50,149 nucleotides of DNA from Methanobacteriota archaeon (GTDB taxonomy: Archaea > Thermoplasmatota > Thermoplasmata > Thermoplasmatales > ARK-15), in NCBI GenBank assembly GCA_009758405.1, contig WSBC01000019.1, forward strand, positions 1 through 50,149. The letters run 5' to 3'. Below the pieces are notes generated by a model, which worked only from the letters and a program-made list of their open reading frames with translations, ran no database searches and was not told the DNA's origin. Shown one piece after another: positions 8,693 to 16,458 of this stretch (within the stretch, counting starts at the first letter, position 1; every line of letters starts with the position of its first letter). Position numbers and translations under genes: made by a program.

Positions 8693-10231
8693 TTGTACTA
8701 AAAACCCTGAACTTCCTGGGAAATGTATACCAGTAAGGCACTCGCCAGTATTCTCGTCCAAAGTTTCACATGCAATAAAATCATCCAAGGGCATTCCATT
8801 GAAAATATCTATGTCAATTATATTGGAGAGTATTAAGCTTGAATAATAATGTAACCAGGGATGTGGTACATGCCTGTTTCCTTCACCATTAAACTTACCC
8901 TTGAAAAAATATGGATTATCATCGGACATTATCCATTCCAAGGATCTTTTAAATATTCTGGAATTCTTTCTTACAAAACCCAGGAATGGGAAAAGTATTA
9001 TAGAACCGGTGGGATCATCATAGAATTCATAATTTCCATTTAAATCTGTTGAATATACAAATCTTCCATCCTTTACCATATTTTCTATTATATCCTTTCT
9101 AATTCTTTTGCACAAATTATTAAGGTATAACTTTTTTTCTGCATCTCTTATGAAATTAGCAAATTTTTTTAATGAATACCAAAAGATAACATTATTAAAT
9201 GTAACATAATCATATTTGACAGGATCGTCAGAGCTATTTAGCTCTGTGGAATATAAATAAAATTTTTTTGCTCTTCTTTTTTCTGTTATTGAAAGTATTT
9301 CTTCAGCAAGATTTATACCATATTTTTCATCAATCACGCCTAGCCTTATTGCATCAGATAATAATAAAAGATGATACGAGAGCTGGTCAAATTCGAAACC
9401 CTCATAAAGAATCCTGCCATCTATATAGAGTGCATGTGTCCCTTTATTCCTCCAGTATTTGTCCAAAACTGTTTTTATCAGTGATTTTGCCCTTTCCACA
9501 TCAAATTTTTCAATTATAGGTAAGGTCCAGAAAATGAAGTCCCTTGCCCAATAACCGCAGGAAACATAATATTTGGGACTTTTTGATGCCATTATACAAT
9601 CATCCCCTGTGTCTATGCAGATTCCATTGGAAAAGAATAGTGCAAGCATTATGTTGTCCAGAATTATTTTTTTCTTTTCATAAACTTTGAAATTTTTTAA
9701 AAATTTTTCTGTTTCAAGTTTTAGATAATTCTTTCCAACTCTGGATAGATGTATAGAATTTAAAAGAGCCCTTTCAGGGGTATCACCTATGGAGATATAA
9801 TAGCCATCATCAGAATCCTTTATGCCAATTGAGGGCATATTTTCACCTAGCATTGAATAGTATATTGGGAAATCTGACCAATTACTCTTCAAGGACTTCA
9901 ATTCAATTTCCTTTTCCCAGAATATTTTTGTATATGCTCCAATAATCTCAGGGTGATCCATTTTGCTTAAGAAAAAACCATACCTGTAGGGAGGGATTAT
10001 TAATTCAAAATCCTTTTCCACCAAATAGCTCCTTATCCATCCCCTTTCATGGAACATTCCTTCATTAAAAAGTCCCTTAATTTTAAAGCAGATTAGTGAA
10101 GAATTTTTCATCAATGGAAAGCATAATTCAGTTATATCATTTTTTATTATTATTGAAAAATAATAGTTACCACCAATCAAGAAATTTTTGGCATTGGATA
10201 AAGTTGGTCCTGTAATGTTTTTATATTTCAA
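8660..10231 (-). CDS. (alpha/alpha)6-barrel glycosidase, GH125-like
   Basis: The 523-residue protein has an N-terminal beta-rich part (~1-180) and a helical-barrel C-terminal part. YWARD (D231) and DNPYFFKGKFNGEG (E450) resemble the GH125 exo-alpha-1,6-mannosidase blocks that carry the acid and base residues, and FPFLGFVRK precedes the second as in that family. Another six-hairpin glycosidase family (GH63/GH15-like) remains possible. There is no signal peptide, so it acts inside the cell. It is translationally coupled to the nitrilase-fold gene upstream (11-nt overlap) and faces the GH1/symporter operon, supporting a shared glycan substrate. Confidence 0.6.
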   Translation of the reverse strand: MKYKNITGPTLSNAKNFLIGGNYYFSIIIKNDITELCFPLMKNSSLICFKIKGLFNEGMFHERGWIRSYLVEKDFELIIPPYRYGFFLSKMDHPEIIGAYTKIFWEKEIELKSLKSNWSDFPIYYSMLGENMPSIGIKDSDDGYYISIGDTPERALLNSIHLSRVGKNYLKLETEKFLKNFKVYEKKKIILDNIMLALFFSNGICIDTGDDCIMASKSPKYYVSCGYWARDFIFWTLPIIEKFDVERAKSLIKTVLDKYWRNKGTHALYIDGRILYEGFEFDQLSYHLLLLSDAIRLGVIDEKYGINLAEEILSITEKRRAKKFYLYSTELNSSDDPVKYDYVTFNNVIFWYSLKKFANFIRDAEKKLYLNNLCKRIRKDIIENMVKDGRFVYSTDLNGNYEFYDDPTGSIILFPFLGFVRKNSRIFKRSLEWIMSDDNPYFFKGKFNGEGNRHVPHPWLHYYSSLILSNIIDIDIFNGMPLDDFIACETLDENTGECLTGIHFPGSSGFLVQSFFKNRGRYA

Positions 10232-11180
10232 CCTCCAGCACCCCCTCTGGATAATCTAAGCTAATATTTTCTATATATTTTCTTTCGTGGAATTCATTAG
10301 CATTGAATTTTTCAATACTCATTACCTCAAGAAAGCCTGTTGTAGGGATATTTCCTATGTATCCAAGATGCGTATCACTTGGTTCAGCCTTTTTGGCAAT
10401 AGATGATTGGCCCTCAAATTCTATCCCTAGTAAATTACCCACCATCATGGGATTTATTGCATACCTTACTTTTGGGAATCTCTGGGCCACAAAGTATGTA
10501 GAATCCATCCATTCCTCTGGTTGCCATCTACCATTCTCAATATATGAGTTCCATTTACCCGGGTTAGCGTCTGGCTGAATAAATATATCCATGTCCCTTA
10601 TTAAATAAAGATAATCAGGATAGAAGGCATCAAGGCTTATTGCAATACCAAATTTAATCCCATTTATCTCAAGGGTCCTCACATCCTGTAGATCCCCCCT
10701 GTCTATTGATAATGATTCTTCCATATTGGTAAGATATACCTTCCTTTGCCTAAATATCTCATTACCTCTGGGATCAAATACAAAACAAGTATTGTATATA
10801 TTTTCACTTTCGCCCATATTATTACAAGTGAATGTGTATACAGCATATTTTTTTGAAAGATCCGAAAATAAATTATAAAATTCGCTTTTGAAATGATCCT
10901 GAAGGGAAAGGAAAAGGGACTTTGTGAAGTCATTTCCATTTCTAACAAATTTGTCCACGATCTCTTTTTTATTCACATAAATTTCCTGCATAGCAGTGGG
11001 AATGTCTCTACTTTTTATGCCTATGAATGCAGATACAAGGCCAATATCCTCGGGAAATATTATTATGTCCCCCGGTTCTGTTTTCTTGTAAAAATGTTCA
11101 ATATGCTTCTTAAAATATCCCTCAGAAAAATCATTATTATCAATTTTAAATTGAACTCCCAAAATCTTCATAATTAACAT
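10221..11180 (-). CDS. Nitrilase-superfamily protein with Ser in place of the catalytic Cys
   Basis: The 319-residue protein has the carbon-nitrogen hydrolase fold: the FPE block with E44, the Lys block FRQRKVYL with K147, and the nucleophile block GIAISLDAFYPDY. In active members the last reads I-C-x-D; here the codon at 10635-10637 is AGC, giving S182 (numbered from the first ATG). The amidase/nitrilase triad is therefore Glu-Lys-Ser, so the enzyme is either inactive as a classical nitrilase or uses Ser. An alternative start MKILGVQF lies at 11171. An A/T box at 11201-11207 suits a leaderless start. It is first in an operon with the GH125-like gene. Confidence 0.85.
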   Translation of the reverse strand: MLIMKILGVQFKIDNNDFSEGYFKKHIEHFYKKTEPGDIIIFPEDIGLVSAFIGIKSRDIPTAMQEIYVNKKEIVDKFVRNGNDFTKSLFLSLQDHFKSEFYNLFSDLSKKYAVYTFTCNNMGESENIYNTCFVFDPRGNEIFRQRKVYLTNMEESLSIDRGDLQDVRTLEINGIKFGIAISLDAFYPDYLYLIRDMDIFIQPDANPGKWNSYIENGRWQPEEWMDSTYFVAQRFPKVRYAINPMMVGNLLGIEFEGQSSIAKKAEPSDTHLGYIGNIPTTGFLEVMSIEKFNANEFHERKYIENISLDYPEGVLEVEI

Positions 11181-11420
11181 AATGAATCTAATTATTTAAG
11201 CTTATAATGAATTGCATTATTTCTCTAAGGCATCAACTTATTAAATTAAAAATAACTGAGACAATTCCCATCAGATGTAAATCTTTCAAGGATCATCTGT
11301 TTTATTAATCATTAATTAAAATTTATATTAAAATAGAATTTTGAACATAATTATTTAAATTAATATATTCAAAGATTTAAAAACAATAATTTTAAATATA
11401 ACTATTTTAATTTAAGTACT
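11181..11420. promoter_or_regulatory. Divergent intergenic region between nitrilase-fold and MscS genes
   Basis: The 240-nt region holds both promoters. The minus-strand A/T box is near 11201-11207 and the plus-strand box TTTAAATATA is at 11391-11400, 21-30 nt before ATG 11421. A 9-bp direct repeat ATAATGAAT occurs at 11179-11187 and 11204-11212, straddling the nitrilase-gene start and its A/T box. An imperfect hairpin CAGATG...CATCTG lies at 11272-11299. No ORF of note was found. Confidence 0.5.
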
Positions 11421-12026
11421 ATGGATAATGGAAATAAAGTAAAAGGATATGCCAGTGCTCTGGGGAAGTTCATAGGTTACATTGCCCTGTTTATAATAGT
11501 TTCTGCAATACTTCAGTTTTTCATTGTTGCATTCCTTCCAAAATACGGTATTAACATTCAATCATACTATATTTACATAAACGTCTCCCTTACCATACTT
11601 TTCGGCTATCTTATAATCAAGGCATTTGCAGACCTCATTTATGTAATGATAAAGGTGAAATATACAGAGGATGTTGCCAAGGCATTCAGGAACGTATTTC
11701 TATTGATTGGTGTTGGCGCACTGATAACAACAATAGCAGGGGAGGTAGGTGGTGGTCTTGCAGGAGTATCCGTAGGTGGCTTTCTGGGTATTGTAATTGG
11801 CTTTGCAACACAACAGGTGATGGGACAGGCTGTGGCAGGTCTTTTCCTATTAATTGCAAGACCTATGAAAATAAATGATACCGTTACACTTCTTGGTGAT
11901 ACAGGAGTTGTAAATGACATAAGCATACTTTTTACCGAGATAATCAAGGATGACGGTACTAGGGTGCTCATACCAAACAATATGATTCTTGGGAACAAGA
12001 TTTATGTTCTTCCCAAGAAGAAATAA
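11421..12026 (+). CDS. Small MscS-type mechanosensitive channel
   Basis: The 201-residue protein has three membrane spans (about 15-36, 47-70, 88-150). The last contains the Gly/Ala-rich pore helix GGFLGIVIGFATQQVMGQAVAGLFLL followed by ARP. The MscS beta domain follows (LLGDTGVVNDISIL, then VLIPNNMIL). It ends right after the beta domain, so the alpha/beta C-terminal cage of E. coli MscS is missing, as in many short archaeal channels. Role: release of osmolytes on hypo-osmotic shock. An eight-T tract follows the stop directly. Confidence 0.88.
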   Translation: MDNGNKVKGYASALGKFIGYIALFIIVSAILQFFIVAFLPKYGINIQSYYIYINVSLTILFGYLIIKAFADLIYVMIKVKYTEDVAKAFRNVFLLIGVGALITTIAGEVGGGLAGVSVGGFLGIVIGFATQQVMGQAVAGLFLLIARPMKINDTVTLLGDTGVVNDISILFTEIIKDDGTRVLIPNNMILGNKIYVLPKKK

Positions 12027-12034
12027 TTTTTTTT
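12027..12034 (+). terminator. T8 tract after the MscS gene
   Basis: Eight consecutive T residues start at the base after the stop codon. Archaeal RNA polymerase terminates on such U-runs without needing a hairpin. It separates the channel gene from the AOR promoter. Confidence 0.5.
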
Positions 12035-12090
12035 ATGTTTATTAAAGCATAACAATATTTATTAAACAATAAGGTAATTGTTATTCAGTG

Positions 12091-13896
12091 ATGCATATGG
12101 TGGGCGGATATGTTGGAAAGGTTTTGAGGGTAAATCTAAGTAATGAGAAAATAACAACAGAGGATCTCAACATGGAATGGGCTAAAAAGTATATTGGTGG
12201 CAGGGGTCTTGCAACCAAATACTATATGGAGATCGTTAAGGATGCAAACATAGATCCCCTTGATGAAAAAAATGCTTTAATATTTGCTACAGGGCCTCTT
12301 ACAGGAACACCTGCACCTTCAGCAAGCAGGTACATGGTGGTAACAAAGGGATTTCTCAATGGTGCAATAGCAGGCAGCAATTCTGGAGGATTTTTTGGCC
12401 CGGAGCTAAAGTTTGCAGGCTTTGATATGATAATTATAGAGGGCAAGGCAAAATCTCCAAAATATATTTATATAAAGGATGGAAAGGCAGAACTCAGGGA
12501 TGCAAAGCATCTTTGGGGAAAGGATACACATGAGACAACTGAAATGCTGAAAAAGGAGCTCAACGATGAAAAGGTAGAGGTGGCATGCATTGGTCCGGCT
12601 GGTGAGAATCTTGTCAGGTATTCTGCAGTTATAAACGACAAGCACAGGGCCGCGGGGAGAACAGGTGTAGGGGCAGTTATGGGATCAAAGAAGTTAAAGG
12701 CTATTGCTGTAAGGGGTACAGGAAAGATAACAATTGCAAAAAAGGATGAATTTACAAATGTTTTAAAGGATAAGCTGAAGAAAATTAAGGAGAATCCTGT
12801 TACTTCACAGGGTCTACCATCATACGGTACGGCCGTTCTTGTAAACATAATAAATTCACAGGGCCTATATCCAACCAAGAATTTCCAGTTTGGACAGTGG
12901 GAGCATGCGAACGAGCTGAGCGGTGAATCAATGTCTGAAAAGTATCTTATAAAAAATAAGGCATGCTTTGCATGTCCAATCGCCTGTGGAAGGGTAACAA
13001 GGCTTGATGATCTTGATAGTGAGGGTCCAGAATATGAATCACTTTGGACAATGAGTGCTGATTTAAATGTGAAGGATTTTCAGAAGGTGATAGAGGCAAA
13101 CTATTACTGTGATAAATATGGTATTGATACAATCTCATTTGGAGGCACGCTTGCAGCTGCAATGGAACTTTATGAAAAGGGTTACATAAACAAAAAAGAG
13201 CTTGATGGTCTTGATTTAACATGGGGAAATGCAGATACCCTTGTAAAGGCAACTGAGCTTGTAGCCTTCAGGAAGGGTTTTGGAAACAAGCTAGCTGAGG
13301 GCTCCTACAGGCTTGCAGAATCTTATGGGCATCCTGAGCTCTCAATGAGTGCAAAAAAGCAGGAACTACCTGCATATGATCCCAGAGGTGCATACGGTCA
13401 TGCTCTTGAATATGCAACAAGCAACCGCGGTGGATGCCATGTGAGGGGATACATGATATCCCCAGAGATACTGGGAATACCTGAGAAATTGGATCCACTG
13501 AAGGTGGAGGGTAAGGGGGCATACACAAAGATGTTCCAGGATCTTACAGCCGTGATAGACTCCTCTGGACTATGTCTCTTTACCTCCTTTGCCCTTGGTG
13601 CCGACGATTACAGGGAGCTATTGAATGTAGTTACTGGCCTTAATTATACCACCGAGGAGATGATGCTTGCTGGTGAGAGGATATGGAACCTTGAGAGGCT
13701 TTATGACCTGAGGGCAGGCTTCACCGGTAAGGATGATACACTTCCGCCAAGGATGTTAAAGGAGCCTATGCCAGACGGACCAAACAAGGGCAGTGTTGTG
13801 CCCCTCGACAGGCTTCTCAAGGATTACTATGCTGCAAGGGGCTGGACACCAGATGGTAAACCTACGGAGGAAAAATTAAAATCTCTCCAGCTATAA
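12091..13896 (+). CDS. Aldehyde ferredoxin oxidoreductase (tungsten/molybdenum pterin enzyme)
   Basis: The protein has about 601 residues, the normal AOR length. GGYVGKVLRVNL opens it; GPLTGTPAPSASRY and GGFFGPELKFAG are pterin-contact blocks. The [4Fe-4S] site is CFACPIAC plus a distal Cys in DSSGLC. It oxidises aldehydes to acids with reduction of ferredoxin, in the cytoplasm. Two in-frame ATGs (12091, 12097) are possible; GTGAT just before 12097 and an A/T-rich TATTTATTA near 12056-12064 make either plausible. A MoaD-like sulfur carrier begins 8 nt after its stop, supporting a pterin cofactor. In this lifestyle it could serve glyceraldehyde or amino-acid-derived aldehydes (inferred). Confidence 0.93.
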   Translation: MHMVGGYVGKVLRVNLSNEKITTEDLNMEWAKKYIGGRGLATKYYMEIVKDANIDPLDEKNALIFATGPLTGTPAPSASRYMVVTKGFLNGAIAGSNSGGFFGPELKFAGFDMIIIEGKAKSPKYIYIKDGKAELRDAKHLWGKDTHETTEMLKKELNDEKVEVACIGPAGENLVRYSAVINDKHRAAGRTGVGAVMGSKKLKAIAVRGTGKITIAKKDEFTNVLKDKLKKIKENPVTSQGLPSYGTAVLVNIINSQGLYPTKNFQFGQWEHANELSGESMSEKYLIKNKACFACPIACGRVTRLDDLDSEGPEYESLWTMSADLNVKDFQKVIEANYYCDKYGIDTISFGGTLAAAMELYEKGYINKKELDGLDLTWGNADTLVKATELVAFRKGFGNKLAEGSYRLAESYGHPELSMSAKKQELPAYDPRGAYGHALEYATSNRGGCHVRGYMISPEILGIPEKLDPLKVEGKGAYTKMFQDLTAVIDSSGLCLFTSFALGADDYRELLNVVTGLNYTTEEMMLAGERIWNLERLYDLRAGFTGKDDTLPPRMLKEPMPDGPNKGSVVPLDRLLKDYYAARGWTPDGKPTEEKLKSLQL

Positions 13897-13904
13897 TTTT
13901 TTTT
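13897..13904 (+). terminator. T8 tract between AOR and MoaD-like genes
   Basis: Eight T residues fill the entire gap between the AOR stop and the MoaD-like ATG. It may act as a partial U-tract terminator, lowering expression of the second gene relative to AOR; that role is inferred. Confidence 0.35.
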
Positions 13905-14171
13905 ATGAAGGTCCAATATTTCGCCACACTCAGAAAAATTACGGGTAAACAGGAAGAGGATATTAAGGCAAGGAAAATAGGGGATCTTCTTGAAATAATT
14001 TTAAACAAGTATGGTGAAGAATTTAGAAAGGCACTCTATGACTCAAACGGTTTCAGGAAGGGGGTAATAATACTCAAGAATGGAAAAAATATAATTTATC
14101 TTAATAATCTAGAAACAGAGCTAGAGGATACGGATACAGTTTCAATTTTCCCTCCAGTGGCAGGGGGATAG
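13905..14171 (+). CDS. MoaD/ThiS-family sulfur carrier (molybdopterin synthase small subunit)
   Basis: The 88-residue ubiquitin-like protein starts MKVQYFATLRKITG and ends in FPPVAGG, the C-terminal di-glycine that is adenylated and thiocarboxylated in MoaD. It supplies the dithiolene sulfur of the pterin cofactor. Its place directly behind AOR matches the AOR-associated MoaD seen in many archaea, so it likely serves the tungstopterin of that enzyme. No Shine-Dalgarno is present in the 8-T gap, so translation may depend on coupling with AOR. Confidence 0.88.
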   Translation: MKVQYFATLRKITGKQEEDIKARKIGDLLEIILNKYGEEFRKALYDSNGFRKGVIILKNGKNIIYLNNLETELEDTDTVSIFPPVAGG

Positions 14172-14207
14172 AAAGTATTTTACCATCATCATCATTTTCC
14201 ATAGCAA

Positions 14208-14744
14208 ATGATAGTTCTCCTTGTTGGCATGCCTGGTTCGGGAAAGGAGGAATTTAAAAAGGTGGCAATGGAGCTTGGATGGGAAGTAGTAAGTATGGGG
14301 GATGTTGTGAGAAATTATACAACTTCGTTGGGGCTAGAGCTTAATGAAAAGAATGTGGGGAGCGTTGCATCAAGTGAAAGGGAGACAAAGGGAATGGACA
14401 TATGGGCAAGGAGGACTTTAGAAAAAATAAAGAATAAAAAGACAGTGGTGGATGGTATAAGGAACAGGGAAGAGGTGGAATTTTTTAAGAAAAACCTTGG
14501 AGAAAAGCTTGTACTTGTTGCAATACTCAGTTCTGAAAAAACAAGGTTTCAGAGGATAATAAATAGGGGTAGGTTGGATGATGTAAAAAACATAGAAGAA
14601 TTTGAGGAGAGAGATAGGAGAGAACTTTCCTGGGGCCTTGGCAATGTAATATCAAAAAGTGATTATTTTATAGTTAATGAAGGTACGCTTGAGGAATTCA
14701 AGGAAAAGGTGAGATCATTCCTCAATTCTCTTAAAGATTGCTGA
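14208..14744 (+). CDS. UPF0200-type archaeal P-loop nucleotide kinase
   Basis: The 178-residue protein has the Walker A loop GMPGSGKEE at residues 7-15 and VSMGDVVR, where adenylate-kinase-like proteins bind substrate. VVDGIRNREEVEFF is the Walker B/lid region with a typical D-G-I-R-N, and FQRIINRGRLDD provides lid Arg residues. It belongs to the archaeal UPF0200 group, a dephospho-CoA-kinase/adenylate-kinase-like family. The phosphoryl acceptor is not established here. It ends in a 30-nt antisense overlap with the zinc-ribbon gene. Confidence 0.8.
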   Translation: MIVLLVGMPGSGKEEFKKVAMELGWEVVSMGDVVRNYTTSLGLELNEKNVGSVASSERETKGMDIWARRTLEKIKNKKTVVDGIRNREEVEFFKKNLGEKLVLVAILSSEKTRFQRIINRGRLDDVKNIEEFEERDRRELSWGLGNVISKSDYFIVNEGTLEEFKEKVRSFLNSLKDC

Positions 14745-15125
14745 TCCGCCTGGGTGCATAATCTTTATATCTTTGCCTTTCTCAACGCCTATACCTATTC
14801 CAGGGAAGGCAAGAATTGGAAAACTCCCATATATTTCAATCACATTCTCATCCATTCTACCCCTCTCATTATTCTTTGAAAATAGGTAATAATCTTCGTT
14901 AAGTATCCATCTTCCAGTGTATTTGAAATAAAGCTCATTCTTTTCTGTAATAACAAGACCTGTAAAGCCCTCAACTTTTCTCCTCCTCTTAATCCACCAT
15001 GGGAACCTGTCTATCCTCCTCAGGGATCTACCATCATAAATAAGGATTGCGTCACAATATGGGCAAACGTGCACTACCTCGTTATCGTAAATTTCTTGAG
15101 AGGCATAGCAGACTGGGCATTTCAT
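14715..15125 (-). CDS. Zinc-ribbon protein of unknown function
   Basis: The 136-residue protein has an N-terminal zinc ribbon (CPVC at 3-6, CPYC at 21-24) followed by a basic stretch IKRRRKVEG and a beta-rich domain with HPGGSAIFK near the end. I do not recognise the C-terminal domain. It overlaps folP by the 4-nt ATGA, so its translation is coupled to dihydropteroate synthase. This is probably a lineage-specific partner or simply operon packing. The 3' end overlaps the UPF0200 gene by 30 nt on the other strand. Confidence 0.65.
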   Translation of the reverse strand: MKCPVCYASQEIYDNEVVHVCPYCDAILIYDGRSLRRIDRFPWWIKRRRKVEGFTGLVITEKNELYFKYTGRWILNEDYYLFSKNNERGRMDENVIEIYGSFPILAFPGIGIGVEKGKDIKIMHPGGSAIFKRIEE

Positions 15126-16312
15126 CCCCTTAGTGCCTCCAGCATGCGTATTGCCTCTTTTGTTTCCTTAACGTCATGTGCCCTTATCACTGAGGCACCA
15201 TTGGTTATAGCAAAAAGAGCAGAGGCTATGGATCCTATTAGCCTCTCATTTACATCCTTCCCAAGTATTTCACCAATAAAACCTTTCCTGGAAACACCAA
15301 CAACTATTGGAAAGCCCAGGGACTTGAATGATTGCAATTCCCTTAGTATTTTAATATTATGTTCTATCCTTTTACCAAATCCAATCCCTGGGTCTATGGC
15401 AATGTTCTCCTTCCTTATACCATTTCCTATTGCATATAACGTTCTTTCCCTCAAGAAATATATGATCTCAGATGTAACATTTTCATACGTGGGATTTTGC
15501 TGCATTGTGGATGGCTCACCCTTCATGTGCATTATTATTATACCTGCATTGTACCTTTTTACCACATCAAGCATACCCTCCTTACCAAGGCCATATATAT
15601 CATTTATTATCTTTGCACCATGCTCAAGCGCAAATTCTGCCACATCAGGCTTGTAGGTATCTACGGAAACAGGGACTGGAAGAGAAGTGATATCATCAAT
15701 AACTGGTGAAAGCCTTGAAATCTCCTCTTTTGAGTCAATTGGCCTTGATCCAGGCCTTGTACTTTCAGCACCTATATCAATTATGTCAGCGCCCTCTTCC
15801 ACCATCTTTTTCGCATGCTCCAGTGCCCTTTCCCTTTTCATATACATGCCACCGTCGGAGAATGAATCAGGGGTCACATTGAGAATGCCCATTATCCTCA
15901 CTTTACTTAGATCAAGAGAATCATCCCTGAACCTCCAGACATAGTGATCATTTTCAAAATTTGAAATTGCCTCATTTATCTCCTCACTTATTTCCCTTCC
16001 GTTGAAGGGCTGGACAAACATCTTCTTTGAAAGAAAATCAAACTGTTTTTTAGTACCAAATAGGAGGGCATCCGTTTTTTCAGTCTTGAGTGAAACAACG
16101 TTCCAGGAGACAGCACAGTCCATTCCCAAGCTTAGGGATTCCTGCTTTAAAATTATTGCATCCTTTATTGGAATGTTTTCCAATTTTAATATAAAAAATT
16201 TTGCCTTGTTTTCCATTATCTCCTGCCCTTCCTTTGCCACCCCTATCCTCTTCATCTCCTCCCTTATTCCTTCGTCCGAAAGTACCTTCACATGCGCATT
16301 AAATTTTACCAT
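15122..16312 (-). CDS. folP: Dihydropteroate synthase with N-terminal extension
   Basis: The 396-residue protein has its TIM-barrel DHPS in residues ~136-396: ILNVTPDSFSDGG (143-155), the pterin-site DIGAESTRPGS (179-189), and the pABA-phosphate loop VGVSRKGFIG near the C-terminus. The first ~130 residues form an extra domain with AIILKQESLSLGMDCA, found also in long bacterial DHPS. It condenses a pterin pyrophosphate with p-aminobenzoate or a related arylamine. Whether the product is folate or a modified archaeal pterin is not shown. A TGGCAG/CTGCCA inverted repeat (16315-16320, 16340-16345) sits just upstream. It is coupled to the zinc-ribbon gene downstream. Confidence 0.9.
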   Translation of the reverse strand: MVKFNAHVKVLSDEGIREEMKRIGVAKEGQEIMENKAKFFILKLENIPIKDAIILKQESLSLGMDCAVSWNVVSLKTEKTDALLFGTKKQFDFLSKKMFVQPFNGREISEEINEAISNFENDHYVWRFRDDSLDLSKVRIMGILNVTPDSFSDGGMYMKRERALEHAKKMVEEGADIIDIGAESTRPGSRPIDSKEEISRLSPVIDDITSLPVPVSVDTYKPDVAEFALEHGAKIINDIYGLGKEGMLDVVKRYNAGIIIMHMKGEPSTMQQNPTYENVTSEIIYFLRERTLYAIGNGIRKENIAIDPGIGFGKRIEHNIKILRELQSFKSLGFPIVVGVSRKGFIGEILGKDVNERLIGSIASALFAITNGASVIRAHDVKETKEAIRMLEALRG

Positions 16313-16406
16313 AGTGGCAGATTGAAACCTAATCCGAACCTGCCAAATTCAATATGTTCTTCCTCTTTAAAATATTTTTTGTGAAACAAATTGTTTTATA
16401 TTTTCT

Positions 16407-16451
16407 GGTAATCTGGATTACCGATAATCTTATAAACCAGTAATGATTATC
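16407..16451 (+). promoter_or_regulatory. Operator array and TATA box of the ribbon-helix-helix gene
   Basis: A perfect inverted repeat GGTAATC-TG-GATTACC occupies 16407-16422. It is followed at once by GATAATC (16423-16429), then the TATA box CTTATAAA (16429-16436, centred 26 nt before ATG 16459), then GATTATC (16445-16451), the reverse complement of GATAATC. Four half-sites of type G(G/A)TAATC therefore bracket the A/T box. A repressor bound here would block TBP and RNA polymerase. Autoregulation by the encoded ribbon-helix-helix protein is the natural inference. Confidence 0.7.
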
Positions 16452-16458
16452 CATAATT

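Noticed and set aside
15069-15656. Plus-strand ORF of 195 residues over folP
   Set aside because: Antisense shadow of a well-conserved DHPS; repetitive Ser/Ile composition.
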